Shown piece after piece: positions 1 to 8,834 of a stretch of DNA of 33,557 bases. The DNA lies in NCBI GenBank assembly GCA_030538115.1, contig JAUNUP010000032.1, positions 1 through 33,557 on the forward strand, given 5' to 3'. Both the position numbers and the translations under genes were made by a program. The first letter of the stretch is position 1; each line of letters starts with the position of its first letter. The notes below the pieces were generated by a model. The model was not told the DNA's origin. It ran no database searches and was given only the letters and a program-made list of their open reading frames with translations. This DNA is from Dermatophilus congolensis (GTDB taxonomy: Bacteria > Actinomycetota > Actinomycetes > Actinomycetales > Dermatophilaceae).

Positions 1-32
1 ATATGGAGCCGGGCCGGTTCTCACGTACGGGG

Positions 33-1229
33 TCAGCCTCGGCCGCTGAACTGTGTGTCGGCAAAGTCGAGGAACTGGTTCACGCCCTTCCACAGCGGGC
101 CGCTGTGGTCTTCACCTTCGAACAAGAGCAGCGTCACGTCAGAACCGGACTCCTTGAGCCCCTCCGCAGTGGCGGCGCTCGCCTTCGGGAAGACGTCGGG
201 GTCGGCCGTTCCCTGGCCGATGAGTACGGGCCGGTCGTACTTCTGCAGCGGAGTGTCGCCGTACGCGGCCCACTTGTCCAGGAAGTCGTCGAGCTTGGCC
301 TTGTCCATGTCGAGGATGTCCTTCATCTTCAACCCCTTCATCTCGGCGACCGTGTCAGCGAGGCAACTCACCTCCTGACCCTTCAGGTAGACGAGAGCCC
401 CCTTGGGTGTCACGAGATCGCTCACGTTGAAGTCATCGCCGTAGATCGTCTCGTGCGCCCCCACGACGCCCGGGATGTAGGCGAACGCCGGGCTCTCCGG
501 ATTCAGGAAGCCCAGCCCTTCGGCGTTCATGCGGATCCGGCTCAGTGGCGCCGACGAGATCGTGCCTCGGAAGTCGAGCTCAGGAGCGTATTCGCTCGCC
601 ATCGCTCCCGTGAACAGGGCGGCTTGACCACCCTGGGAGTGCCCCACAACCATCCAGGATCGACTCAGCCGCTTATCCAGTGAGCGAGCCGCCCGAACCA
701 TGTCGACCACGCCGTACGCCTCGGACTTTCCGTGCGTGTACGGGTGCGGCCCAGGGGTTCCCAAGCCCTCGTAGTCGCTGGCCACGATCACGTACCCCTT
801 CGCGAGCCAGGCACCGAGGAACACCCGGTCGCGCTCGGAGGCGCCTCGGATGGACGGAGCACAGACGTCGGCGCTGCCGACGGTTCCGTGCGCCCAGCTG
901 ATCACTCGCCATCCGCCCTTGGGCGGATTCCCTTTAGGGAGGTAGACGGCGCCGGAGACGACCGTGCGAGAACCGTCGAAACCGGTGGAGACGTATTCCA
1001 CCCGATAGGCGTTGCCCGCGTTGGGCAGCCAACGCTCTCGCGGCATGGCCTCCGTGCTGACGACCCGCCCCAGCCGCTGCCGTGACCCGTGGTCAGAACG
1101 GTGATTCCCTGCGTCGGCCCCGCCGCCCGCGTCTGCGGGCAGGGGCGCCAGTGATACGGCGAGGGCGAGTGCCGCACCCGCCGCCAGCATCCGGCCGCGC
1201 GCACGGCCACGTCGGCGTACATCGCTCAT
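33..1229 (-). CDS. Secreted alpha/beta-hydrolase, secretory lipase family
   Basis: Predicted exported lipase/esterase of 398 residues. Residues 1-34 form a signal peptide: an Arg-rich start, an Ala/Leu hydrophobic core, then a PADA-G cleavage-type end. The hydrolase fold follows. The nucleophile elbow GHSQGG places the serine near residue 198; the likely acid is Asp343 or Asp345 in TADPDVF, and the likely base is His375 in GEDHSG. Cys123 and Cys289 could form the disulfide common in secretory lipases. An upstream in-frame start exists, but the ATG at 1229 is chosen because AAGGAG lies five bases before it and the signal peptide starts there. Such enzymes cleave acyl esters outside the cell; the substrate cannot be told. 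It is convergent with nothing visible and stands alone downstream of the sdh terminator. Confidence 0.85.
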   Translation of the reverse strand: MSDVRRRGRARGRMLAAGAALALAVSLAPLPADAGGGADAGNHRSDHGSRQRLGRVVSTEAMPRERWLPNAGNAYRVEYVSTGFDGSRTVVSGAVYLPKGNPPKGGWRVISWAHGTVGSADVCAPSIRGASERDRVFLGAWLAKGYVIVASDYEGLGTPGPHPYTHGKSEAYGVVDMVRAARSLDKRLSRSWMVVGHSQGGQAALFTGAMASEYAPELDFRGTISSAPLSRIRMNAEGLGFLNPESPAFAYIPGVVGAHETIYGDDFNVSDLVTPKGALVYLKGQEVSCLADTVAEMKGLKMKDILDMDKAKLDDFLDKWAAYGDTPLQKYDRPVLIGQGTADPDVFPKASAATAEGLKESGSDVTLLLFEGEDHSGPLWKGVNQFLDFADTQFSGRG

Positions 1230-1505
1230 CTCGGCTCCTTGACTCGACAGAGGCGCCATGCACGGCGGTCCCATGAGTGAGCCGCGCCGGGCACCTTCGC
1301 TCGCTACGGTGACGGCGCCGAACCCTGTCCTGCAGAGATGCCAGTGCCGTTGCGTGCGAGCCTAATTGGCGCCTGACACGAATGTGGCGCAGATCACGAA
1401 GTGCGGGCTTCGTGTACGTGGGAGCGTCCGGGAACGACGCCGGCCCGGCTCCCCGAGGGGAACCGGGCCGGTTCTGATGTGCCTAGAGGCCCTGCGGCCG
1501 GGATG
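1230..1505. other. Intergenic region between lipase and sdhB
   Basis: This stretch holds the 5' region of the lipase gene and the 3' region of the sdh operon. A hairpin at 1441-1470 is described separately. AT-rich bases near 1361-1369 (AATTAGGCT read on the minus strand) could be part of the lipase promoter, but no convincing -35 partner is visible. No coding potential was seen. Confidence 0.4.
1441..1470 (-). terminator. Hairpin downstream of sdhB
   Basis: Two 14-base arms (1441-1454 and 1457-1470) pair with only one G-T type mismatch, giving a very stable GC-rich stem 35 bases after the sdhB stop codon. There is no T-run after it, which is common for terminators in high-GC actinomycetes. 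It probably ends the sdhCAB transcript. Confidence 0.6.
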
Positions 1506-2255
1506 TCACTGGCGCGACATCGACTTGCGCAGGTCGGCGTTGAGCGTCGAGATGACGTCCATGCCGATGTCCTTCGGGCAGGCGGCCGAGCACTCACCGA
1601 TGTTGGTGCAGCCACCGAACCCGGCTTCGTCGTGCGTGGCGACCATGGCCTTGACACGCATCCACCGCTCCGGCTGGCCCTGAGGCAGCTGGTTGAGATG
1701 CGTGACCTTGGCGCCCATGAACAGCATGCCCGCAGCGTTGGGGCAGGCCGCGACGCAGGCGCCGCAACCGATGCAGGCCGCGGCCTCGAACGCGCGGTCG
1801 GCCTGGGGCTTCGGCACCGGCACGGAGTGCGCCTCAGGGGCGGCACCCGTGTTGACGGAGATGAAGCCACCGGCCGCGATGATGCGGTCGAAGGCGGTGC
1901 GGTCGACCATGAGGTCACGAAGGATCGGGAACGCCTTCGCGCGCCACGGCTCGATCGTGATGGTCTCGCCGTCGCGGAAGCTGCGCATGTGCAGCTGGCA
2001 CGTGGTCGTGTTGCTCGAACCGTCGTTGCCGTGGGCGCGGCCGTTGATGACCATGCCACAGGTGCCACAGATGCCCTCACGGCAGTCGCTGTCGAACGCG
2101 ACAGGCTCTTCGCCGCGGTCGTTCAGCTCTTCGTTGAGGATGTCGAGCATCTCGAGAAACGACATGTCCTCGGAGATGTCGTCCACCGTGTAGTCGACGA
2201 GCTGCCCCTGGGCTGCGGGGCCGGCCTGACGCCAGATCTTCAGGTTGATTTTCAC
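1506..2255 (-). CDS. sdhB: Succinate dehydrogenase iron-sulfur subunit
   Basis: This is the electron-transfer subunit of respiratory complex II; it passes electrons from the flavoprotein to the membrane quinone (probably menaquinone). It is 249 residues long, normal for the family. The [2Fe-2S] ligands are Cys58, Cys63, Cys66 and Cys86 (CREGICGTC and a later Cys). The [4Fe-4S] motif [12 protein letters not shown] covers 161-172 (Cys161, 164, 167, 171). The [3Fe-4S] motif [12 protein letters not shown] starts at 216 (Cys216, 222, 226). The start is GTG at 2255, preceded by a purine-rich GAGGGGA. It is the last gene of the sdhC-sdhA-sdhB operon, 97 bp after sdhA and followed by a terminator-like hairpin. 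All cluster cysteines are present, so it should be functional. Confidence 0.97.
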   Translation of the reverse strand: MKINLKIWRQAGPAAQGQLVDYTVDDISEDMSFLEMLDILNEELNDRGEEPVAFDSDCREGICGTCGMVINGRAHGNDGSSNTTTCQLHMRSFRDGETITIEPWRAKAFPILRDLMVDRTAFDRIIAAGGFISVNTGAAPEAHSVPVPKPQADRAFEAAACIGCGACVAACPNAAGMLFMGAKVTHLNQLPQGQPERWMRVKAMVATHDEAGFGGCTNIGECSAACPKDIGMDVISTLNADLRKSMSRQ

Positions 2256-2352
2256 TGGAGTCCCCTCACAGGTTCGATGTGGTGAAAGAGAGCGCTCTGC
2301 GGGGTCCCCGCAAAGTATCGGAGCGACGAAGGAGCGGAGAACTTTGTGGGGC
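2256..2352 (-). other. sdhA-sdhB spacer with hairpin
   Basis: This 97-bp spacer is long for the operon, since sdhC-sdhA is only 16 bp. It contains a perfect GCGGGG-T-CCCCGC hairpin at 2299-2311 next to a palindromic AGAGCGCTCT at 2290-2299. It could be an RNA-processing or stability element that sets the sdhB level, or just a stem in the untranslated spacer. No promoter was recognised. Confidence 0.35.
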
Positions 2353-4344
2353 TCACTTGTAGCTCCGCTGCTTCAGCTCGATGAACTCGTACACCAGGTC
2401 TTCCTTGTGGAGGGTGGGCGGGTTGTTCTCCCCGTTCCACTCCCACGCCGCGACGTAGGCGAACTCGTCGTCGTGGCGGAGGGCCTCGCCGTCTTCCGTC
2501 TGGCTCTCGGCGCGGAAGTGACCACCGCAGGACTCGCGGCGGTGCAGCGCGTCGATGCACATGAGCTCACCGAGCTCGAGGAAGTCGGCCACGCGGCCGG
2601 CACGCTCGAGGGACTGGTTGACCGTGTCGCCCTTACCCAGCACGCGCAGGTTCGTCTTGAACTCCTCGCGCAGCTCACGGATGCGGCCGATCGCGTACTT
2701 CAGGCCCTCCTCCGTGCGCTCCATGCCGCAGTACTCCCACATGAGGTGGCCGAGTTCCTTGTGGAAGGAGTCGACCGAGCGGGTGCCGTTGCAGGCCAGG
2801 AAGCCCTCGAAACGGTCGGACACGTCCTTGTGCGTGGCTGCGACGTCGGGGTGCGACTCGTCGATCTTGTCGAACGGGCCGTGCGCGAGGTAGTCGCGGA
2901 TGGTGTTCGGCAGAACGAAGTAGCCGTCGGACAGACCCTGCATGAGCGCCGAGGCACCGAGACGGTTCGCACCGTGGTCGGAGAAGTTGGCCTCACCCGT
3001 GACGAACAGGCCGGGGATCGTCGACTCGAGGTCGTAGTCGACCCACGTGCCACCCATCGTGTAGTGCACGGCGGGGTAGATGCGCATCGGCACGTCGTAC
3101 GGGTTCTCACCCGTGATCCGCTCGTACATGTCGAAGAGGTTGCCGTACTTCGCCGAGACGGCGGCCAGGCCCATGCGGTTGATCGCGTCGGAGAAGTCGA
3201 GGTAGACACCACGACGACCCTGACCCTCGATCTCCGGGCCGACGCCGCGGCCCTCGTCGCACATGTTCTTCGCCTGGCGGGAGGCGATGTCGCGGGGCAC
3301 GAGGTTACCGAAGGCCGGGTAGATGCGCTCGAGGTAGTAGTCGCGGTCTTCCTCGGGGATCTGGCGCGGGTCCTTGTCGCAGTCTTCCTTGCGCTTGGGC
3401 ACCCAGATGCGGCCGTCGTTACGCAGCGACTCCGACATCAGGGTCAGCTTGGACTGCTTGTCACCGTGCTGCGGGATGCAGGTCGGGTGGATCTGCGTGA
3501 AGCAGGGGTTCGCGAAGTAGGCGCCCTTGCGGTAGGCGCGCCACGCCGCGGTGACGTTGCAGCCCATCGCGTTGGTCGACAGGAAGAAGACGTTGCCGTA
3601 GCCACCCGTGGCGAGCACGACCGCGTCGGCGAGGTGGGTCTCGATCTCACCGGTGACCATGTCGCGCACGATGATGCCGCGCGCACGGCCGTCGGCGACG
3701 ATGATGTCGACCATCTCGTGGCGCTCGTACATCTTCACGGTGCCGGCGCCGACCTGACGCTCGAGCGCCTGGTAGGCACCGATGAGCAGCTGCTGACCCG
3801 TCTGGCCGCGAGCGTAGAACGTACGGGAGACCTGCACGCCACCGAACGAACGGTTGTCGAGCAGACCGCCGTACTCGCGGGCGAACGGAACACCCTGGGC
3901 GACACACTGGTCGATGATGTCGGCGCTCACCTCGGCGAGGCGGTACACGTTCGACTCGCGGGCGCGGTAGTCGCCGCCCTTGACCGTGTCGTAGAAGAGG
4001 CGGTAGATCGAGTCGCCGTCTTCCTTGTAGTTCTTGGCCGCGTTCATACCGCCCTGGGCGGCGATCGAGTGAGCGCGGCGCGGCGAGTCCTGGTAGCAGA
4101 ACGCGCTGACGTTGTAGCCGGCCTCACCGAGCGTGGCGGCTGCGGCGCCACCGGCGAGGCCGGTGCCGACGACGATGACGCTCAGCTTGCGGCGGTTCGC
4201 CGGGTTGACGAGGTTCGCGTCGAATTTGCGCTGAGCCCAACGGCTCTGGATGGGGCCTGCGGGAGCCTTCTTGTCTGCGATGGGCTCGCCGACGTAGTAC
4301 AGGCCGTCGATCAGATCGCCACTAGGCGTCGTGGTCTGAGACAT
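2353..4344 (-). CDS. sdhA: Succinate dehydrogenase flavoprotein subunit
   Basis: This catalytic subunit of complex II oxidises succinate to fumarate on covalently bound FAD at the inner face of the membrane. It is 663 residues long. The FAD-binding Rossmann motif [11 protein letters not shown] is at 60-70; HSIAAQGG at 92-99 has the histidine that carries FAD; HPT at 286-288 and Arg312 belong to the active site; [11 protein letters not shown] near 450 completes the flavin pocket. The 50-residue extension before the Rossmann fold and the single-cytochrome partner fit the SdhCAB type found in Actinomycetota and Bacteroidota, not the E. coli four-subunit type. The ATG at 4344 follows sdhC by 16 bp, so the genes are co-transcribed. 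Confidence 0.97.
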   Translation of the reverse strand: MSQTTTPSGDLIDGLYYVGEPIADKKAPAGPIQSRWAQRKFDANLVNPANRRKLSVIVVGTGLAGGAAAATLGEAGYNVSAFCYQDSPRRAHSIAAQGGMNAAKNYKEDGDSIYRLFYDTVKGGDYRARESNVYRLAEVSADIIDQCVAQGVPFAREYGGLLDNRSFGGVQVSRTFYARGQTGQQLLIGAYQALERQVGAGTVKMYERHEMVDIIVADGRARGIIVRDMVTGEIETHLADAVVLATGGYGNVFFLSTNAMGCNVTAAWRAYRKGAYFANPCFTQIHPTCIPQHGDKQSKLTLMSESLRNDGRIWVPKRKEDCDKDPRQIPEEDRDYYLERIYPAFGNLVPRDIASRQAKNMCDEGRGVGPEIEGQGRRGVYLDFSDAINRMGLAAVSAKYGNLFDMYERITGENPYDVPMRIYPAVHYTMGGTWVDYDLESTIPGLFVTGEANFSDHGANRLGASALMQGLSDGYFVLPNTIRDYLAHGPFDKIDESHPDVAATHKDVSDRFEGFLACNGTRSVDSFHKELGHLMWEYCGMERTEEGLKYAIGRIRELREEFKTNLRVLGKGDTVNQSLERAGRVADFLELGELMCIDALHRRESCGGHFRAESQTEDGEALRHDDEFAYVAAWEWNGENNPPTLHKEDLVYEFIELKQRSYK

Positions 4345-4360
4345 GATGTGCTTCTCACCC

Positions 4361-5056
4361 TTACTTGATCAGGCCGAACATGATGGCGAACGGGGGAATG
4401 AGGAACCCGACGACCGTCACGGTGGCGATGAACAGGCCCAGGCTCTTGGCGCGAGCACGCGACTTGGCGGTGTTCGTCATTCCGAGGGTCTGGAATGCGC
4501 TCCACGTGCCGTGGTGCAGGTGCAGTCCGAGAGCGATCATGGCGACGACGTAGATGAGCAGCAGCCACCACACCTGGAAAGCAGCGACGACGCGCTCGGC
4601 GGGGCTGGTGAAGGTGCCGTTGATGTTGACCCACATGAGGGTGAACTGCGCCAGGTGGAAGATGACGAAGAGAAGAATCGTCACGCCTCCCCAACGCATC
4701 GCCTTCGAGGAGAGCGTGGCGGCCGCGGCCTTCTTGACCGAGTAGTTGTTCGCGCGCGCAGCGTTGGCGCGACCCCAGAGCGAGAACGCCGAGTAGGCGT
4801 GGGCGACGATCGCGATGATGAGCGTCAAGCGGAAGATCCACAGGAAACCCTCGTAGGGCAGGATCGGCTCGAACATGACGCGCAGGTGGTGCGCGTACTC
4901 GTCGAACTTGTCATTACCCGCGAGAATCTTGAGATTCCCGTACATGTGGAAAAGCACGAAGAAAACGAAGTAAAGTCCGGAAACAGCCATCATCAGCTTC
5001 AAGCCGATTGACGAATGTGCCGGGCTCGGAGCCTTGGACACGGTATTAGTAGCCAC
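4361..5056 (-). CDS. sdhC: Succinate dehydrogenase cytochrome b subunit
   Basis: This membrane anchor of complex II probably binds two haems and the menaquinone site. It has five hydrophobic helices, at about 16-40, 75-100, 113-135, 155-180 and 205-230. Candidate haem-ligand histidines lie within them ([26 protein letters not shown]). The single-subunit, five-helix design matches the B. subtilis/actinobacterial class. The GTG at 5056 is preferred because AGGA lies seven bases upstream. An in-frame GTG at 5077 would add seven residues but has no ribosome binding site. It is the first gene of the operon, with a long upstream region that holds a palindrome. Confidence 0.95.
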   Translation of the reverse strand: MATNTVSKAPSPAHSSIGLKLMMAVSGLYFVFFVLFHMYGNLKILAGNDKFDEYAHHLRVMFEPILPYEGFLWIFRLTLIIAIVAHAYSAFSLWGRANAARANNYSVKKAAAATLSSKAMRWGGVTILLFVIFHLAQFTLMWVNINGTFTSPAERVVAAFQVWWLLLIYVVAMIALGLHLHHGTWSAFQTLGMTNTAKSRARAKSLGLFIATVTVVGFLIPPFAIMFGLIK

Positions 5057-5415
5057 GGAAAGATCCTGCCTTGTCACGCGGTCGATTTGTGGGAGAAAGG
5101 GTGTTTGGGCGACGTAGGTAACACCGTACGCGAAGGCTCGACCTCACCCCGGTGATTGCGTGGTTGGGGATGCGGCATCGCGCCTCCCTCCTCGCCCGGA
5201 GCCGCTCGCTTGGAGCGACCGCCCGTGGCGTCACAGTGTCGCCTGACACTGCGATGCTAGTAGCCCGCCCCTGCCAAGTGAGCTAAGGGTTACCTCAATC
5301 TTTCTCCGATCTATCGCCTCTACCAGCGCCTCCGTCTGTTCTCGTGTGGCGGCAAGCAGGGGCAACTCGACTCAGGTGGCCTCACGTGGCCTCCGGCGGC
5401 CTGAAAGAGGTCGGC
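5057..5415. other. Upstream region of sdhCAB, between sdhC and rsmI
   Basis: About 360 bp without a supported gene. It should contain the sdhCAB promoter and a long leader (minus strand), and the 3' end of the rsmI transcript. A clear -35/-10 pair could not be fixed; AT-richer sequence lies at about 5285-5325. A perfect inverted repeat at 5234-5251 is listed separately. Short GGCC-containing repeats at about 5377-5402 lie just after the rsmI stop codon and may help end that transcript. Confidence 0.4.
5234..5251. promoter_or_regulatory. Perfect 7-4-7 palindrome upstream of sdhC
   Basis: CAGTGTC and GACACTG flank a four-base spacer GCCT. The symmetry and size fit an operator for a dimeric regulator. 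It lies about 180 bp upstream of the sdhC start, in the only region where the operon promoter can be. The regulator is unknown; it does not match the textbook GlxR or Rex half sites. Confidence 0.45.
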
Positions 5416-6258
5416 TCAGGAACGCCCGCGGGAGGTGTAGCGGTCGTACAGCTCCTTGCGTGAGCGACCCGTCTCCTTGGCGATGCGGGCGCAGGCCTGG
5501 GCCGGCCGCTCTCCGGATGCGACGGCGTCGAGCACGCGCCGCACGGCCTCGTCCTCGCTCACCGCCACCGCGGCAATAGACGCGCCCTCGACGACGATCA
5601 CGACCTCACCGCGCACCTGTTCGGCGGCCCATTCGACCAGGTCCCTCAAGGGGCCGCGCACGACCTCTTCGTGAACCTTCGTGAGTTCGCGGCAGACCGC
5701 GGCGGGGCGGTCTGGCCCGAAGGCCTCCGCCATCGCCTCCAGGGTCGCGCGCACGCGATGGGGGGCCTCGAAGAAGACCATCGTGCGCCGCTCGGTGGCA
5801 AGGTCGCTCAACTGTGCAGCTCGCGGCCCCGGCTTGCGTGCGAGGAAGCCCTCGAAGCAGAACCGGTCGACCGGCAGACCCGAAACTGCGAGGGCGGCGA
5901 GGGCGGCACTGGGCCCGGGCAGGCAGGTGACCGGGATGTCGGCCGCGACGGCCTCGACGACGAGCCGGTACCCGGGGTCGCTGACCGACGGCATGCCTGC
6001 GTCGGTGACAAGCAGCACGTCGACACCGGCCTTCAGACGCGCCACGAGGTCGGGGGCGCGGGCCACCTCGTTGTGCTCGTGAAAGCTCACGGCCTCGCCG
6101 GTGTAGCGCAGCCCGAGCCGCTCGCAGAGGCGGGCCAGCCTGCGGGTGTCCTCCGCGGCGATGACGGGTGCGGAGACGAGGTGCGCCCGCAGCCTCTCGG
6201 AGGCGTCGCCGTCGTTGCCGATGGGAGTCGCCGCCAGATAAAGGGTGCCCGTGCTCAT
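5416..6258 (-). CDS. rsmI: 16S rRNA 2'-O-ribose C1402 methyltransferase
   Basis: RsmI uses S-adenosylmethionine to methylate the ribose of C1402 in 16S rRNA, at the decoding centre. The 280-residue protein has the tetrapyrrole-methylase fold typical of the family: TPIGN at 11-15, AEDTR at 35-39, TDAGMPSVSDPG at 85-96 and LPGPSA at 113-118. The FFEAPHR segment and the ELTKVHEEVVRG segment are also RsmI hallmarks. The C-terminal helical domain ends in SRKELYDRY, as expected. The ATG at 6258 follows an AGGA/GGGG purine stretch. It is divergent from pmt, an arrangement seen in other actinomycetes. It is a single housekeeping gene with no sign of damage. Confidence 0.96.
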   Translation of the reverse strand: MSTGTLYLAATPIGNDGDASERLRAHLVSAPVIAAEDTRRLARLCERLGLRYTGEAVSFHEHNEVARAPDLVARLKAGVDVLLVTDAGMPSVSDPGYRLVVEAVAADIPVTCLPGPSAALAALAVSGLPVDRFCFEGFLARKPGPRAAQLSDLATERRTMVFFEAPHRVRATLEAMAEAFGPDRPAAVCRELTKVHEEVVRGPLRDLVEWAAEQVRGEVVIVVEGASIAAVAVSEDEAVRRVLDAVASGERPAQACARIAKETGRSRKELYDRYTSRGRS

Positions 6259-6329
6259 CCCCTGATCCTGCCAGCCGTCGTTGCCACCGGTGCCGCCGTC
6301 ACGCCTGTCCGGGTGTCGGGGCAGATGCC

Positions 6330-6361
6330 TTGACGGGCAAGGGCTCCGGGCCGCCTACCAT
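6330..6361 (+). promoter_or_regulatory. Candidate promoter of pmt
   Basis: TTGACG (6330-6335) and TACCAT (6356-6361) are plausible -35 and -10 boxes, though the 20-base spacer is long. A transcript starting about seven bases after the -10 box would begin at the ATG at 6369, making pmt leaderless. This agrees with the lack of a ribosome binding site there. Confidence 0.35.
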
Positions 6362-6368
6362 GGTCAGC

Positions 6369-7961
6369 ATGACCGAGACCGAACGGCTACGCCTCCGCCT
6401 GCTCGGTCATCGCCCCACCGCTACGCTCTGGGGCTGGCTCGGGCCACTGCTCGTGGCGTTGTGGGGCGGAGTTCTGCGGTTCGTGAACCTCGGTCACCCC
6501 GGCACGCTCGTGTTCGACGAGACGTACTACGTCAAGCAGGGCTGGTCGATGATCGAGTACGGCCACGAGCGACGCGTGCTCGAGTCGCTGGCCGCCGCGG
6601 ATGCGACTCCCAAGGTCGACGACGTTTTCGCCTCCGGCGATCCCAACGTGTTCGGCACGGCCGCCGATTTCGTGGTGCATCCTCCCGTCGGCAAGTGGCT
6701 CATCGGGGCCGGCGAATGGCTCATCGGCGTGGACGATCCGCTGAGCTGGCGCTTCGCCACCGCGCTGGTGGGGACGCTGTCGATCTTCATGGTCGCCCGC
6801 ATCGGGCGGCGCATGTTCGGCTCCACGACCCTCGGCGTGATCGCGGGCCTGTTGCTTGCCGTCGACGGGCAGCATTTCGTGCACTCACGCACGGGATTGC
6901 TCGACATCTTCGTCATGTTCTTCGCCCTGGCCGCGTTCGGCGCTCTCGTGGTCGACCGCGACGCCTCGCGCCTGCGCCTCGCCGACCACGTGGCGCGGCT
7001 ACGCATGGCCGGAGTGGGCCCGCGCGATCCGCGACTGCTCTACGGGCCGTGGCTCGGCTGGAGGCCTTGGCGCCTGGCCGCCGGAGTCAGCCTCGGCCTC
7101 GCAACCGGAGTCAAGTGGTCGGGCCTGTACTTTCTCGTCATCTTCGGCCTCATGACGGTGTTCTGGGACATGGGCGCGCGCCGCGCCGCGGGCATCCAGC
7201 GCTGGTGGCGCGCGGCGATGTTCCGCGAGGCGCCGCAGGCCGCCGTGACGATGGTCGGCGCCACCCTCGTGACGTACCTGGTCACGTGGACCGGTTGGTT
7301 TGCCACGAGCGGCGGCTACAACCGGCAGTGGGCCGACGAGAACCCCGTCTCGGGTCTGGCGTCCGCCGTGCCGGGGCCGCTGCGCAGCCTGTGGCATTAC
7401 CACGTGCAGATGCTCGAATTTCACCGCACCCTGCAGACCACGCACGACTACATGAGCAACCCCTGGTCGTGGATCCTGCAGACCCGCCCCACGTCGTTCT
7501 ACTACCAGGGCTACGACGAGGGCCAGGCGGGCTGCACCGTCGACAAGTGCAGCGCTGCCATCACCAACCTCGGTAACCCCGTCATCTGGTGGGCCGGGGC
7601 ACTCAGCCTGGGCGTGCTGCTCGTCATGTGGCTATGGAAGCGGGACTGGCGCGCGGGTGCCGTGCTGGCCGGCTACGCGGGCGGCTACCTGCCGTGGTTC
7701 CTGCTCGAAGACCGCACCATCTACACGTTCTACTCGGTGGCCTTCGTGCCCTGGGTCGTGCTCGGCGTCGTCTACGTTCTCGGGTTGATCGCAGGGCAGT
7801 CCACCGATTCACCGCAGCGTCGACGCTTGGGCCTCATCCTCGTCAGCGCCTACGTCATCACTGCCGTGGCGGTGTTCGCGTTCTTCTTCCCTGTCTACAC
7901 GGCTCAGCTGATCCCGTACGAGCACTGGAGCTGGCGCATGTGGCTCCCGTCGTGGATCTAG
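6369..7961 (+). CDS. pmt: Polyprenol-phosphate-mannose protein O-mannosyltransferase
   Basis: This GT39-type membrane enzyme moves mannose from polyprenyl-phosphate-mannose to Ser/Thr of proteins during Sec export. It is 530 residues long, close to mycobacterial Pmt. The first helix (about 20-36) is followed by the conserved Asp50-Glu51 in VFDETYYVKQGW, the catalytic acidic pair of the first extracytoplasmic loop. HPPVGKW and LDGQHFVHSRTGLLDI follow, then about ten hydrophobic helices. A large loop (about 330-400) carries MLEFHRTLQTTHDYMSNPW, as in the family. The ATG at 6369 is chosen because a -10-like box lies seven bases upstream (leaderless); an ATG nine bases earlier is possible. It is divergent from rsmI. 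Confidence 0.93.
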   Translation: MTETERLRLRLLGHRPTATLWGWLGPLLVALWGGVLRFVNLGHPGTLVFDETYYVKQGWSMIEYGHERRVLESLAAADATPKVDDVFASGDPNVFGTAADFVVHPPVGKWLIGAGEWLIGVDDPLSWRFATALVGTLSIFMVARIGRRMFGSTTLGVIAGLLLAVDGQHFVHSRTGLLDIFVMFFALAAFGALVVDRDASRLRLADHVARLRMAGVGPRDPRLLYGPWLGWRPWRLAAGVSLGLATGVKWSGLYFLVIFGLMTVFWDMGARRAAGIQRWWRAAMFREAPQAAVTMVGATLVTYLVTWTGWFATSGGYNRQWADENPVSGLASAVPGPLRSLWHYHVQMLEFHRTLQTTHDYMSNPWSWILQTRPTSFYYQGYDEGQAGCTVDKCSAAITNLGNPVIWWAGALSLGVLLVMWLWKRDWRAGAVLAGYAGGYLPWFLLEDRTIYTFYSVAFVPWVVLGVVYVLGLIAGQSTDSPQRRRLGLILVSAYVITAVAVFAFFFPVYTAQLIPYEHWSWRMWLPSWI

Positions 7962-7977
7962 ACGCGACCTACGGCAC

Positions 7978-8514
7978 TCAGCGGTTGCCGCTCGCCTGAT
8001 CCTTCGCTGGCCTGCCTTGCGTGTCGTGCGTGCCCCGCTTGCCACTGCGGAGCGTGCGCAGAACGAATACACCTCCGGCCACCAGCACCACGACCAGCAG
8101 GCCGGCTTGCAGCATGCGCGATCCGGGATCGAGCACCACCCACGCGGCGATGGCCACGCACGCGAGAAGAAGGATGACCGAAGGCCCCATCGCCGGGTGA
8201 CTGCTCGCCTTGCGCTCGCGCGAGTGCGCAGCCGGAGCGGGTGCTTGCGTCTTCGCGGAGGCAGCGGTGTCGGAGGCGTTGGTGGGGCTCGTGCTGGGGT
8301 TCATGCCGGGCCAACTCTCTCCGGTGCCCTTCTTCGCCGGAGGTGCCGTCACGGTCGTCTCGGGCAGCCGCAAGCCCTGGATCGGGCCGACGGGCCACGA
8401 CGGAACGTCCGGAGCGATGGACTTCAGCCCACCGGCACCGGGCCACGACTCCGGAGGCCGTAGCTCTTCCGGCATGACCGATACGCCTGCGCCGTCACTC
8501 AACTCAGGTGCCAT
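7978..8514 (-). CDS. Proline-rich protein with C-terminal membrane hairpin, unknown function
   Basis: I do not recognise this protein. It has about 178 residues. The first 110 are low-complexity, rich in Pro, Ala, Ser and Thr, and probably unstructured. Two hydrophobic helices follow (about 111-127 and 134-152), separated by a short DPGSRM turn, and then a basic tail (RTLRSGKRGTHD). The layout suggests a cytoplasmic disordered N-terminus anchored by a helical hairpin. It converges on pmt with only 16 bp between the stop codons. The start is uncertain: no good ribosome binding site precedes 8514, and a GTG upstream (8565) or an ATG at 8475 are alternatives. Confidence 0.65.
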   Translation of the reverse strand: MAPELSDGAGVSVMPEELRPPESWPGAGGLKSIAPDVPSWPVGPIQGLRLPETTVTAPPAKKGTGESWPGMNPSTSPTNASDTAASAKTQAPAPAAHSRERKASSHPAMGPSVILLLACVAIAAWVVLDPGSRMLQAGLLVVVLVAGGVFVLRTLRSGKRGTHDTQGRPAKDQASGNR

Positions 8515-8606
8515 TCGGTCAGCGTGGCACGACCGTCGGCAACCGGGCACGGCACTGAGACACAACAGGCACGACGGTCCTGAACTCCGCGAAACTGGTG
8601 GGGTCT

Positions 8607-8834
8607 TCAGTCGGTGACCGGCTCGCCGGCGACCAGCGCGACGAGGGCGGGGTCTTCGCTCGCGAAGCGGTCGGCCTCCTCGCCTCCGTCGCAGCGACGC
8701 AGGGAGAGGAGCACCCAGTCGGCCCGCCGAGCCACGACCGCCACCGTGCCACCCATGTCGACCCAGCGCGTGAGGCGCTCGACATCGGCAGAAGCAGCGC
8801 TCTGCGGCGCCGAGGAACCGAGCGGACCTGTCAT
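8607..8834 (-). CDS. Small protein coupled to cupin gene, unknown function
   Basis: This 75-residue protein has no family I recognise. Its middle (TVAVVARRADWVLLSLRRCDGG) looks like two beta-strands of a small folded domain; the end is acidic and Ala/Val-rich. The evidence that it is real is context: its ATG overlaps the stop codon of the upstream cupin gene in an ATGA arrangement, which points to translational coupling and a shared function. Confidence 0.6.
   Translation of the reverse strand: MTGPLGSSAPQSAASADVERLTRWVDMGGTVAVVARRADWVLLSLRRCDGGEEADRFASEDPALVALVAGEPVTD

Noticed and set aside
1..32. GAGCCGG and CACGTACGG segments reminiscent of group II intron domain V
   Set aside because: Too short, lacks the conserved middle of domain V, and no reverse transcriptase is visible; chance similarity is more likely.
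2245..4368. 707-codon open frame antisense to sdhA
   Set aside because: It is the mirror of the sdhA reading frame in high-GC DNA, full of Val, Asp, His and Arg without any domain; sdhA is certain.
6281..7576. 431-codon second frame inside pmt
   Set aside because: Arg/Ala/His-rich out-of-frame translation without motifs; Pmt explains this DNA.
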